This document shows, piece after piece, positions 6,999 through 14,623 of a DNA stretch of 21,488 nt. The notes beneath the pieces are model-generated. The model ran no database searches. It was given only the letters and a program-made list of their open reading frames with translations, and had not been told where the DNA came from. Source of the DNA: an uncultured Actinomyces sp. (GTDB lineage Bacteria > Actinomycetota > Actinomycetes > Actinomycetales > Actinomycetaceae); the NCBI GenBank assembly GCA_900554605.1, contig USHU01000002.1, positions 1 to 21,488 of the forward strand. The letters run 5' to 3'. Positions within the stretch are counted from its first letter, which is position 1; each line of letters starts with the position of its first letter. The position numbers and the translations under genes are program-made.

Positions 6999-8306
6999 TC
7001 AGCGCTTCTTCTTCTTTGCAGCGGCGCGACGAGCCTTGCGGCGCTCCTGGCGCTTGCGCTCGAGTTCGTCAGCATCAACCGAGGAGTTCGGATTCTCGGA
7101 GGCCGCCTGTGCACGAGGCGAACGGGTACGTGCCTGACGTTGTGCTTCCTCACGCTTGGCTGCGGCCTCGCGACGATCCGCCGCACGTTCGGTCGCAACC
7201 TTGACTCCGCGCATCCACACCTCGTCGGGAAGGGTCGTCCATTCCTGCATCGAAAGATTGCGGTAGATCGAAACGATCTCTCCCTCGCTCATGACCTCGG
7301 GGAAATCAGAGGCGACCTTCTGGCGCTTTGCGCGAGCGCGCAATTCCTTCAAAGTGGCCGAGTTCAAAGCCTTGAGCTCATCGGAACCATCGGCCAAGAC
7401 GCGACGCTTCTCGTCGTAATCGGCAAAGAAGGGGCGAGCCCACGTCTGGTAGGCACTCTGACGCTTCGCCAAGAGCTCCTTGTAAGCAGCGGAGTTCGGG
7501 TTCGGCATGTTCTTGATGACCCACAGCATCTGCAGGTAGCCCCAAATGCCCGCGGTCGTCGTGTAGATCACGACACCCATCTGGAAGAACAGACCCGAGA
7601 AAATGAACATGAAGGGCATAACGTACATCATCATGCGCTGCGAACGAACCATGGGGTTATTCGGATCCTGGTTCTGCGGCATGTTCTTCGTCATCGTCAG
7701 ACGGATGGTCAAGAACTGCGTCGCGACCATGATGACGATGAAGACACCGAAGATCAGCGTCGGAAGCGAGGCAAAGGACGAGTCGCGGATCGTGTGGGAT
7801 AGCGGGACGCCGAAAACCTGCGAGGAGTCGATTTCCGAGGCGGCGGCCTGAGTGATCGGACCCAGGGAGTCCACGTGACGCGAACCGACCTGGTAGTTGC
7901 TTTCTGCCAGGGCATGGATGGCGTAGATCGCACGGTACATCGCGAAGAGAACCGGCAGCTGAACAAGCATCGGCAAGCACGAGGCGAAGGGGTTCACACC
8001 GTACTTCTTATTGAGCTCGGAGATCTCCTGCTGCATGCGCTGGCGGGAGGCCATATCCGTCTTGCCCTTGTACTTGGCCTGAATCTTCTGCATCTGAGGC
8101 TGAACAATCGACGTGCCTCGCATGCTCTTGAGCTGCTTGAGGTACAGCGGGATGATCAGCACGCGCACCAAAATGGTCAGCAGAACGATGGACAGGACCC
8201 AGGTGAATCCAGCACCGCTGTTCATTCCAACGAGCAACAGCAGGTCGTGAATCCTGACCCAGAGCCAGGCGACCGCTACTGCAAAGGGATAGAGAATCGA
8301 ATCCAC
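6999..8306 (-). CDS. yidC: Membrane protein insertase YidC (Oxa1 family)
   Basis: A 435-residue insertase that helps membrane proteins fold into the cytoplasmic membrane, alone or with SecYEG. Hydrophobic segments lie near 5-27, 33-56 (holding R48 in LVRVLIIPLYLKQLKS, the conserved hydrophilic-groove arginine) and 108-130 (NPFASCLPMLVQLPVLFAMYRA), with two or three more between about 175 and 265. Residues from about 280 to the end form a long cytoplasmic tail finishing in a Lys/Arg run (RRKARRAAAKKKKR), likely ribosome- or RNA-contacting by analogy with Oxa1 tails. The start is GTG at 8306 with AAGGAG 7 bases upstream; that ribosome site overlaps the yidD stop codon region (TAAGGAG), so the two are probably translationally coupled. 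The large periplasmic domain of Gram-negative YidC is absent. Confidence 0.96.
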   Translation of the reverse strand: MDSILYPFAVAVAWLWVRIHDLLLLVGMNSGAGFTWVLSIVLLTILVRVLIIPLYLKQLKSMRGTSIVQPQMQKIQAKYKGKTDMASRQRMQQEISELNKKYGVNPFASCLPMLVQLPVLFAMYRAIYAIHALAESNYQVGSRHVDSLGPITQAAASEIDSSQVFGVPLSHTIRDSSFASLPTLIFGVFIVIMVATQFLTIRLTMTKNMPQNQDPNNPMVRSQRMMMYVMPFMFIFSGLFFQMGVVIYTTTAGIWGYLQMLWVIKNMPNPNSAAYKELLAKRQSAYQTWARPFFADYDEKRRVLADGSDELKALNSATLKELRARAKRQKVASDFPEVMSEGEIVSIYRNLSMQEWTTLPDEVWMRGVKVATERAADRREAAAKREEAQRQARTRSPRAQAASENPNSSVDADELERKRQERRKARRAAAKKKKR

Positions 8307-8317
8307 AGGAGATCTCC

Positions 8318-8725
8318 TTATGATGCGCGGGGGACGCTCACTGCGTCCGCGTGATGCTCGGCCTTCGCCGAGAAGTCTTCAAGAGTGTCGACCGATGTCT
8401 CGTCATCGGTGCGATCCATGCCCATGGGGGTTTGTGCCCACGGATCGTCGTAACCGGCCCAGTCCTGGGGTGGCGTCCACGCTTCGCTGGTCCACTTGCC
8501 GCGTGCGGGAACTTCATCGACCCCGCCGAGGCTCCAGGGGTTACAGCGAAGGATTCGCCAGATGGCTAATAGCGTTCCCTTGACGAGGCCGTGGGTGCGC
8601 AGAGCGCCAAGGGCGTAGCTTGAGCAGGTGGGGTAGTAGCGGCAACGCGGCGCGAAAAGTGGGGAAATGAAACGCTGGTACACGCGCACGGGGATGATTG
8701 CGATATACGCGAAAGGAGAGCTCAT
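8318..8725 (-). CDS. yidD: Membrane protein insertion efficiency factor YidD
   Basis: A 135-residue YidD, a small membrane-associated protein thought to aid YidC-dependent insertion. The family core is clear: [34 protein letters not shown], with the conserved cysteines, then [17 protein letters not shown]. The C-terminal 50 or so residues are an acidic, poorly conserved tail, so the protein is longer than the usual 70-90 residues. The start at 8725 is chosen because AGGAGG lies upstream and the ATG overlaps the rnpA stop (ATGA); an earlier in-frame ATG at 8761 would add 12 residues inside rnpA without a better ribosome site. Confidence 0.94.
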   Translation of the reverse strand: MSSPFAYIAIIPVRVYQRFISPLFAPRCRYYPTCSSYALGALRTHGLVKGTLLAIWRILRCNPWSLGGVDEVPARGKWTSEAWTPPQDWAGYDDPWAQTPMGMDRTDDETSVDTLEDFSAKAEHHADAVSVPRAS

Positions 8726-9090
8726 GCGCGCCCCTCCTGAGATCGATCCCATTTCTTCCATGCCCTGGCCAAAACCTGATCTAATTCTTCACCCAATTGC
8801 TCCGAAGTGACACCCAATGCATCGGCCTTTACTCGGACGACGACGCGGGCACCGGCAGGCTGTGCACTGAGGCGATCGGCCATGAGATGGCGCAATTGAC
8901 GCTTAACTCGGTTGCGCCCAACTGCTCGCTTGATCTGGCTCTTAGGTACGACGAAACCGACGAGGCGTGAATCACTTTCCTCGTCGGTTCGACAATGCAC
9001 AATGAGCCTTTGCTGACCCGCGCGCGATCCGCTTCGGATTGCGAGGCGGAAGTCCGCTGGATTCACCATGCGGTTCGAGCGGGGCAACAC
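8722..9090 (-). CDS. rnpA: Ribonuclease P protein component
   Basis: A 122-residue basic protein that supports the RNase P RNA in removing 5' leaders from tRNA precursors. The family RNR signature is visible in [17 protein letters not shown] (about 55-71), and the N-terminal [22 protein letters not shown] block is typical. The start is GTG at 9090, 11 bases after the rpmH stop; the upstream ribosome site is poor (GCGAG), and a later in-frame GTG follows the ATG at codon 8. Coupling to rpmH translation is likely. Its TGA overlaps the yidD ATG by 4 bp. The RNase P RNA gene itself is not in this window. Confidence 0.95.
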   Translation of the reverse strand: MLPRSNRMVNPADFRLAIRSGSRAGQQRLIVHCRTDEESDSRLVGFVVPKSQIKRAVGRNRVKRQLRHLMADRLSAQPAGARVVVRVKADALGVTSEQLGEELDQVLARAWKKWDRSQEGRA

Positions 9091-9101
9091 CTCGCGAAAG
9101 C

Positions 9102-9242
9102 TCAGGCGGAGAGGCGGGCGCGGCCCTTACGACGACGCGCAGCCAGAATCGCGCGGCCAGCGCGGGTGCTCATACGCAGGCGGAAGCCGTGCGTCTTGGA
9201 ACGACGACGGTTGTTCGGCTGATAAGTCCGCTTGGTGGTCAC
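9102..9242 (-). CDS. rpmH: 50S ribosomal protein L34
   Basis: A 46-residue very basic ribosomal protein of the large subunit, starting (V)[32 protein letters not shown], which is diagnostic of L34. The start is GTG at 9242 with GAGGAG 6 bases upstream; in-frame extension to 9293 adds a non-L34 sequence and is rejected. First gene of the - strand operon running to rsmG and possibly parA/parB, and the left flank of the origin. Confidence 0.97.
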   Translation of the reverse strand: MTTKRTYQPNNRRRSKTHGFRLRMSTRAGRAILAARRRKGRARLSA

Positions 9243-9305
9243 TGATATCTCCTCGAATTGGTCATGGACGGTGTTTATCTCAACGACAAACACATACGAA
9301 CCAAC

Positions 9306-9334
9306 AGCCTAAGGGTTTTTCGCCGTTCCGTCAA
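9306..9334 (-). promoter_or_regulatory. Candidate rpmH operon promoter
   Basis: On the - strand, TTGACG (9334-9329) and TAGGCT (9311-9306) are separated by exactly 17 bp, a good sigma-70-type match. Transcription would begin near 9299, giving a leader of about 57 bases to the rpmH GTG. The DnaA-box cluster lies immediately upstream, so replication initiation and this promoter may interact (inference). Confidence 0.6.
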
Positions 9335-9356
9335 CGAAAGAGCCACTTAATTCAGG

Positions 9357-9534
9357 CCATCCACACCTGTGGAAGGAGGTGTGGATACATAAGGGGTAAG
9401 TTATCCACATTGCAAGTTATCCACAAACCTGTGGATAGAGAGATTTTCTTTGTCACTCAACGGGGAGGTCTTGTAACTACACAAATGTCATTTGGGGATT
9501 AAATATCCACAGGTATATCCCCAGCTGTGGAAAA
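9357..9534. other. oriC: DnaA-box cluster between rpmH and dnaA (candidate oriC, left part)
   Basis: Two perfect TTATCCACA boxes lie on the + strand at 9401-9409 and 9417-9425. One-mismatch boxes are at 9380-9388 (-), 9430-9438 (-), 9503-9511 (+) and 9526-9534 (-); a weaker one is at 9357-9365 (+). Several face each other as inverted pairs: 9359-9368 with 9377-9386 (10 bp perfect) and 9418-9425 with 9430-9437 (8 bp perfect). An AT-rich stretch (GGATTAAATATCC area, about 9496-9508) follows. The whole rpmH-dnaA spacer (9243-9624) holds no gene. Such clusters bind DnaA for origin firing and dnaA autoregulation. Confidence 0.75.
9450..9477 (+). promoter_or_regulatory. Possible dnaA promoter
   Basis: TTGTCA (9450-9455) and TGTAAC (9472-9477) are 16 bp apart, a weak but plausible sigma-70-type pair, about 150 bases before the dnaA start and flanked on both sides by DnaA boxes, as expected for an autoregulated gene. 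Other AT-rich -10-like sites (for example around 9545) exist, so this is tentative. Confidence 0.3.
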
Positions 9535-9624
9535 CGTGGCATCATATTAGAGTTATCGGTGGAAGATGATTTCGACAGATATCATTTCTCGTGTCCTATC
9601 TCACGTCAGTTTCCGGAGGTTCTT

Positions 9625-11079
9625 GTGTCTATCGATGCCCTTACTCAGGCATGGTCTGAGGCACTTGCTCAAATCTCAGACCAATTGAGACCTGCAACCT
9701 TGTCTTTCCTACGCTCAGCAAAACCCCTGGGCGACATTGACGGAACGATCTTGATCGCTGTTCCCAACGATTTCACAAAGAAGTGGATCGAAAACAATGA
9801 CGCGACTGATCTCACTGCTTCTCTAACCAACATCCTTGGGCGCAGTGTTCGTCTAGCGGTCACCATCGATCCCTCTCTTGAACCCGAACCCGAACCAGTC
9901 GAGCAACCCTCACCAGTCGCCTCGTCGGTGGAAAGCGAGGGCCAGGTTCAACCAAGCGCTACCACACCACACCAAGCCGCCACGGCTCAGGCAACGCCGT
10001 CAAGTAGCCCGCAATTAGCAATCGACACCGCTAGTACCCACCTGAATCCGAAGCACACTTTCGATACTTTCGTGATTGGTCCCTCGAATCGCTTCGCCCA
10101 TGCTGCAGCTTTTGCGGTCTCGGAAACTCCCGGTCGCGCTTACAACCCCCTCTTTATTCACGGTGATTCCGGTCTGGGAAAAACCCACCTCATTCACGCC
10201 ATCGGCCACTACACGCTTTCGCTTTTCCCGCAGATGCGCGTGCGCTACGTGAATTCAGAGGAATTTACGAACGACTTCATTAACTCCGTTCGTGAGGAGA
10301 GCATCGAAGAGTTCCAGCGGCGATACCGCGAAGTCGATGTGCTTCTGATCGACGATATTCAGTTCATTCAAGGCAAAGAACGCACGGTTGAAGAGTTTTT
10401 CCACACCTTCAATTCCCTCTATAACGCGGGAAAGCAGATCGTGCTGACCTCGGATGTTCCGCCTCGTGAACTCGATTTGGAAGACCGCATCCGTTCTCGC
10501 TTCGCTGCGGGTCTCTTGGTCGATGTCTTACCGCCTGATCTTGAAACGCGTATCGCAATTTTGCAGAAGAAGGCGAGTGCAGAAAACATCGAGGTGGATC
10601 CTCGTGTCTTGGAGTACATTGCTCAACGAATTTCTTCGAATATTCGCGAACTCGAAGGTGCACTCGTCCGCGTCGCAGCCTTTGAATCCCTGTCAAAGGA
10701 ACCCGTGACCGTATCGATGGCGGAAATGCTCCTCAAGGACTTTGCTTCGGATCCTCAAGATACCGAGGTGACACCTACCTTGATCATGAGTCAGACTGCG
10801 ACCTACTTCGGAGTCACCATCGATCAGCTTTCGTCTTCGGATCGCTCACATGTCGTCGTCGAAGCGCGTCAGATCGCGATGTACTTGTGCCGAGAACTCA
10901 CTGATTTGTCCCTGCCCAAGATCGGCGCAGCATTTGGCGGACGCGACCATACAACTGTCATGCACGCTAATAAGAAGATCGTCGGATTGATGGCAGAAAA
11001 GAGGGAGACCTTTAACTACGTCACTGAATTGACAAACCGCATTAAGCAGGCGGCGCGAGAGTCAGCGACACTGGGTTAA
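9625..11079 (+). CDS. dnaA: Chromosomal replication initiator protein DnaA
   Basis: A 484-residue AAA+ ATPase that binds DnaA boxes, melts the origin and recruits the helicase. Domain I is about 1-85 (SIDALTQAWSEALAQ...). A Pro/Glu/Ser/Thr/Gln-rich linker, about 88-145, is domain II. Domain III has Walker A GDSGLGKT (180-187, K186) and Walker B LLIDDIQF, then LTSDVPPREL. Domain IV ends with the DNA-binding signature PKIGAAFGGRDHTTVMHANKKI. The start is put at the GTG at 9625, with GGAGG 5 bases upstream; an upstream in-frame GTG at 9559 would add 22 residues unlike DnaA and lacks a ribosome site. It is the first + strand gene; transcription diverges from rpmH across the box cluster. Confidence 0.97.
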   Translation: MSIDALTQAWSEALAQISDQLRPATLSFLRSAKPLGDIDGTILIAVPNDFTKKWIENNDATDLTASLTNILGRSVRLAVTIDPSLEPEPEPVEQPSPVASSVESEGQVQPSATTPHQAATAQATPSSSPQLAIDTASTHLNPKHTFDTFVIGPSNRFAHAAAFAVSETPGRAYNPLFIHGDSGLGKTHLIHAIGHYTLSLFPQMRVRYVNSEEFTNDFINSVREESIEEFQRRYREVDVLLIDDIQFIQGKERTVEEFFHTFNSLYNAGKQIVLTSDVPPRELDLEDRIRSRFAAGLLVDVLPPDLETRIAILQKKASAENIEVDPRVLEYIAQRISSNIRELEGALVRVAAFESLSKEPVTVSMAEMLLKDFASDPQDTEVTPTLIMSQTATYFGVTIDQLSSSDRSHVVVEARQIAMYLCRELTDLSLPKIGAAFGGRDHTTVMHANKKIVGLMAEKRETFNYVTELTNRIKQAARESATLG

Positions 11080-11105
11080 ATGGCGAATTACTCCCATTTT
11101 CGGTG

Positions 11106-11305
11106 CAATCCACAAAAGCTGTGGAAACTGTGGTGAAATCGCAGCGTAAACATGTGTACAGGAAAAGGGAAGCTGTGGACCTTCAAGAATGACAAAAATT
11201 CCTTCCACAAAAAGATGTAGTTCGTTCACACTCGGATACACATCTACGTCCACGATGAAATTCTTGTCATTAAGCGGAAAGAACCACTTATCCACACTAT
11301 CCACA
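11106..11305. other. oriC: DnaA-box cluster between dnaA and dnaN (candidate oriC, right part)
   Basis: A perfect TTATCCACA at 11288-11296 is followed directly by CTATCCACA at 11297-11305 (one mismatch), a head-to-tail pair. Weaker boxes are at 11106-11114 (+, two mismatches) and 11120-11128 (-, two mismatches), with more degenerate TGTGG/CCACA cores between. A near-perfect 13-bp inverted repeat pairs 11188-11200 with 11259-11271 (one mismatch). The spacer 11080-11472 has no credible gene. In Streptomyces and mycobacteria oriC lies in this spacer, so this is a strong alternative or partner to the left cluster. Confidence 0.7.
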
Positions 11306-11345
11306 TAGCCGATGACGAAGACGAACTAAGTTCAAGACAAATAAC

Positions 11346-11401
11346 AAAAATTCGCCCGCATCACTCAAGCTCCCTGGTGAACTCCACAGCAGCGAATTTT
11401 T
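11346..11401. repeat. 10-bp inverted repeat ending in T-run, upstream of dnaN
   Basis: AAAAATTCGC at 11346-11355 is perfectly repeated in inverted form at 11392-11401 (GCGAATTTTT), with 36 bases between. The arms are AT-rich at their outer ends and a T-run closes the right arm. It could terminate dnaA transcription before the dnaN promoter, or belong to the origin's unwinding region. Confidence 0.45.
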
Positions 11402-11409
11402 CAGTTTCC

Positions 11410-11438
11410 TTGACGCCTACAGCCAGCTAAACTAACAA
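11410..11438 (+). promoter_or_regulatory. Candidate dnaN promoter
   Basis: TTGACG (11410-11415), a 17-bp spacer and TAACAA (11433-11438). The -35 equals the one proposed for rpmH; the -10 is weaker. It begins 8 bases past the preceding inverted repeat and 58 bases before the dnaN start codon ends the leader. Confidence 0.45.
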
Positions 11439-11472
11439 CCGGTATTTCTTTATTCAGTTCCAAGGAGAATCC

Positions 11473-12606
11473 ATGAAGTTCACCGTCGCCCGCGACGTGC
11501 TTGCTGAAGCTGTTTCATGGACAGCGCGTGTACTTCCTACCCGTCCTGCAAGCCCCATCCTTGCCGGAATGCGTATTTCAGCCCAGGGTCAAGAACTGAC
11601 TCTGTCCTCCTTTGACTACGAAGTCTCGGGAAACTCACGAATCCCTGCATCCGTCGACGAAGAAGGCGAAGTCCTGGTTTCAGGTCGACTTCTAGCCGAT
11701 ATTTCAAAGTCACTGCCCAACAAGCCCGTCACCATCGAAGTTGACGGACAAAAAGTTTCGCTTTCTTGCGGTTCTTCGCACTTCACCTTGGCTGTCATGC
11801 CCATTGATGAATATCCCTTGCTTCCCGGACAGCCCCAGGTTGCCGGATCTGTTGATTCGCAGGTTTTTGCCCAGGCCGTTGCGCAGGTATCAATTGCTGC
11901 GTCGCGCGATGAAACTCTGCCTCTGCTCACTGCAGTTCGCGTTGAAATCGACGGCGACAACATCACGCTTTTGGCAACGGACCGTTACCGCTTGGCCATG
12001 CGTGAACTTCACTGGGATTCTGTTTCCGACATGTCCGAAGCCGCATTGGTGAAGGCGCGAATCCTCCAAGACGTTGCCAAGTCAATGACCAGTGGTGCAA
12101 AGGTTGACGTCGGTCTGTCCCAAGAATCTCAGCCTGGTGCCTCCTCACTCATTGGTTTCCAGGCCGGTGGACGACGTACGACCTCGACCCTCATGGATGG
12201 CGATTACCCGCCCGTTCGCAGGCTTTTCCCCGAAACCACAACAATTCAGGCCATTGTTGAGCGCCATACTCTGCTCGAAGCAGTCAAGCGCGTGTCTTTG
12301 GTTGCCGAACGCAAGACCAGTGTTCGACTCTCCTTCTCGGATGGACAGCTTGTCCTCGAAGCCGGCCAAGGTGACAATGCTCAGGCTTCCGAAGTTGTTC
12401 CTGCGCAGCTCATGGGTGAAGACATCGCGACGGCATTTAACCCGCAGTACCTCAGCGAGGGTCTGTCGGTGATGGATACGGACTTCGTTCGTTTCGGTTT
12501 CACTCACCCCACGAAGCCCGCGGTCATCACGGGCCAAGAGAAGGCAGACGGCGGAGAATCAACCGATTTCCGCTACCTGCTCATGCCGATCCGCTACGGA
12601 ATCTGA
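11473..12606 (+). CDS. dnaN: DNA polymerase III beta subunit (sliding clamp)
   Basis: A 377-residue ring-forming clamp that tethers DNA polymerase III to DNA. The N-terminal MKFTVARDVLAEAVSWTARVLPTRPASPILAGMRI and the repeated three-domain clamp fold blocks (LTAVRVEIDGDNITLLATDRYRLAMRE in domain 2 and the C-terminal YLLMPIRY) are diagnostic. The ATG has AAGGAG 6 bases upstream. It lies 393 bp after dnaA, across origin-like sequence, and 12 bp before recF; recF probably shares its transcript. Confidence 0.97.
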   Translation: MKFTVARDVLAEAVSWTARVLPTRPASPILAGMRISAQGQELTLSSFDYEVSGNSRIPASVDEEGEVLVSGRLLADISKSLPNKPVTIEVDGQKVSLSCGSSHFTLAVMPIDEYPLLPGQPQVAGSVDSQVFAQAVAQVSIAASRDETLPLLTAVRVEIDGDNITLLATDRYRLAMRELHWDSVSDMSEAALVKARILQDVAKSMTSGAKVDVGLSQESQPGASSLIGFQAGGRRTTSTLMDGDYPPVRRLFPETTTIQAIVERHTLLEAVKRVSLVAERKTSVRLSFSDGQLVLEAGQGDNAQASEVVPAQLMGEDIATAFNPQYLSEGLSVMDTDFVRFGFTHPTKPAVITGQEKADGGESTDFRYLLMPIRYGI

Positions 12607-12618
12607 TCTGGAGTTTGT

Positions 12619-13779
12619 GTGCGAGTTTCGCACGTTGCGCTGGATGACTTTCGTTCATACCGCCATGCGGTAGTGGAGTTTTCGCCCGGGACGACAGTGC
12701 TTCTGGGCGCCAACGGCCAGGGAAAGACCAACCTCGTCGAGGCGATTTCCTACCTTTCGGCTTTCTCGTCGCACCGCGTCAGTGCCGAGCAGGCGCTCGT
12801 GCGTCTCCCGCTTGCGGCAGATGAGCCCCAACCCGGCGGTGCAGTGGTCAGAGTCAAACTCGTTACCGGCGGAGAGCGCGAAACCGTTATTGAGCTCGAA
12901 ATTGTCCGCGGCAAAGCCAACCGTGCGAAGGTGAATCGTACTCAGGTGCGTCCACGAGAGGTCTTGGGCCTGCTCAGAAGCGTGGTCTTTTCACCCGAAG
13001 ATCTTCAAATTGTTCGCGGTGACCCGCAGCTTCGTCGTCAATTTATGGACGATTTGCTCATTCAACAGCACCCGCTGATCGCGCAGGTAAAGAATGATTT
13101 TGAGAAGGTTGCTCGCCAAAGAGCGGCGCTGATGAAAAGCGCGCAATCTCAACTGCGCAGGGGATATACCCCCGATTTTTCAACGATTGATGTGTGGGAT
13201 GAGACCTTCGCTGAGCTCTCTGCTCGACTGAGCCTTGCTCGAGCCGGCCTCGTCGCCGAACTTCGCAGGCCCGCAGCCAATGCTTACGAAGAAATCGGTG
13301 GATCGCCTCGGAAAATGGATATCGAATTCGTCGCTTCACAGGGAAGTTGCGCACCCGAGGCCAGCGCCGCGCAACTCAAAGAAGAACTTAAGGACCTGCT
13401 CGCTGCTTCGCGCATGAAGGAAGCCGAACGAGGGGTAAACCTGGTCGGCGCGCATCGAGATGACCTCAAACTTTCCCTTGGTGGGATGCCAGTGAAAGGT
13501 TATGCAAGCCACGGCGAGACATGGTCGGTTGCACTTTCACTACGTTTGGGTGCTTTCGAGCTTCTTTCTGGCGATGGTGACACCCCGATTCTCATTCTTG
13601 ACGATGTATTTGCAGAGCTAGACTCCTCCCGCCGAGCCGGTTTAACACGTATGATTACCGGAGCGGAACAGGTACTGATCACGGCAGCTGTCGCCGATGA
13701 TGTTCCGCCAGAATTGCACGCTCAGACTCATGCTGTTCATTGGGATCCTGAGCTTGGAACGGTGGTCGGTGATGAGTGA
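12619..13779 (+). CDS. recF: DNA replication and repair protein RecF
   Basis: A 386-residue SMC-like ATPase that, with RecO/RecR, loads RecA at single-strand gaps. Walker A GANGQGKT is at 30-37. The central DLLIQQHPLIAQVKNDFEKVARQRAALMK is a family block. The signature SHGETWSVALSLRLGAFELL and Walker B ILILDDVFAELD (D328/D329) lie near the C-terminus. The start is GTG at 12619 with CTGGAG 5 bases upstream. It follows dnaN by 12 bp and overlaps dciA by 8 bp, so dnaN-recF-dciA looks like one operon. Confidence 0.96.
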   Translation: MRVSHVALDDFRSYRHAVVEFSPGTTVLLGANGQGKTNLVEAISYLSAFSSHRVSAEQALVRLPLAADEPQPGGAVVRVKLVTGGERETVIELEIVRGKANRAKVNRTQVRPREVLGLLRSVVFSPEDLQIVRGDPQLRRQFMDDLLIQQHPLIAQVKNDFEKVARQRAALMKSAQSQLRRGYTPDFSTIDVWDETFAELSARLSLARAGLVAELRRPAANAYEEIGGSPRKMDIEFVASQGSCAPEASAAQLKEELKDLLAASRMKEAERGVNLVGAHRDDLKLSLGGMPVKGYASHGETWSVALSLRLGAFELLSGDGDTPILILDDVFAELDSSRRAGLTRMITGAEQVLITAAVADDVPPELHAQTHAVHWDPELGTVVGDE

Positions 13780-14422
13780 ATTTTCCGATTTTGAATACGC
13801 CTCTGCAGCACTACGGCGTGCACAAGCCAGAGCACAAGCCCAGGGACACTACCGCGTGCCCTTGCGGACTCGACGCCGCTCAATTAGTGGCCAAAGTGAA
13901 GAGTTTGCGCAAGAAATTCTGCTCGATGATGAGCACGAGCTTGATGACGTGAGCGTTGATTCCGCGGCTGATCCCGATGGTGAATTCAGTGCGCTTTCTA
14001 CCGTTGTCTCGCGGGCGGGAAGTCGATGGATCAAAATGCCAGGAATGGCGCCACTGCGCCGAAAGTACCGGGAACCTAAGCGCCTTGGACTCACGGTTGA
14101 TTCCCTCATCGCTCAGCGCGGTTGGCAAGAGCACACTCGCATGGGTGATCTCATGTCGAGGTGGAGCCAGATCGTCGGCGAGGAGATTGCTGCTCACTGC
14201 AGGATCGAAGCAATTGAAGACCGACGAGTCATTGTCCAGTGCGATTCGACGAACTGGTTTAAGAACGTTCAGCTCTTTCTTCCCCAGCTTGAGCGCAATA
14301 TTGCCGAGGCCGTGGGTGAGGGTGTTGTGCAGCAGGTGATCTTGCGTCCACCGGCCTCTCCTTCGTGGAAAAAGGGCCGTTTATCCGTGCCTGGACGCGG
14401 TCCTCGCGATACCTACGCGTAG
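13772..14422 (+). CDS. dciA: DciA-family replicative helicase-associated protein (DUF721)
   Basis: A 216-residue protein with a DUF721/DciA domain at about 104-195: LGLTVDSLIAQRGWQEHTR, MSRWSQIVGEEIAAHCRIEAI, VIVQCDSTNWFKNVQLFLPQLERNI. DciA is the ancestral bacterial partner and loader of the DnaB helicase; the actinobacterial copy (Rv0004 in M. tuberculosis) occupies this same place between recF and gyrB. Residues 1-100 are an Arg/Gln-rich then acidic, likely disordered, lead. The ATG at 13772 lies inside the recF end (8-bp overlap) with a weak ribosome site, suggesting coupled translation; the in-frame extension to 13697 is rejected. The 201-bp gap to gyrB holds no gene. Confidence 0.9.
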   Translation: MSEFSDFEYASAALRRAQARAQAQGHYRVPLRTRRRSISGQSEEFAQEILLDDEHELDDVSVDSAADPDGEFSALSTVVSRAGSRWIKMPGMAPLRRKYREPKRLGLTVDSLIAQRGWQEHTRMGDLMSRWSQIVGEEIAAHCRIEAIEDRRVIVQCDSTNWFKNVQLFLPQLERNIAEAVGEGVVQQVILRPPASPSWKKGRLSVPGRGPRDTYA

Positions 14423-14623
14423 TTTCTGAACGTGTGACTGATCACAGCCTTAAAAACCGCTAGTTTTCGCGGATAATTCCTGTGAGCGATTACCCCTCAT
14501 AGCGGTGTCAATCAGGGCTTTCCCCTTGCCTTTTCGGTAGAATAGGAACGGTTGTTTTATTGATACTGCGCCATTTTCGGGCAGTACGCACCCGTGTGGG
14601 TGAAGAATGAGGGGAGCCATTAG

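Noticed and set aside
8307..8318. 12-bp palindrome AGGAGATCTCCT over the yidC ribosome site
   Set aside because: It has no loop and so cannot fold as a hairpin of use; it is likely a by-product of the AGGAG ribosome site.
9559..9624. Possible 22-residue N-terminal extension of DnaA
   Set aside because: The upstream GTG lacks a ribosome site and its residues do not resemble DnaA domain I; GGAGG precedes the GTG at 9625.
11062..11304. 80-residue reading frame on the - strand in the dnaA-dnaN spacer
   Set aside because: It overlaps the dnaA end and DnaA boxes, lacks a ribosome site and resembles no family.
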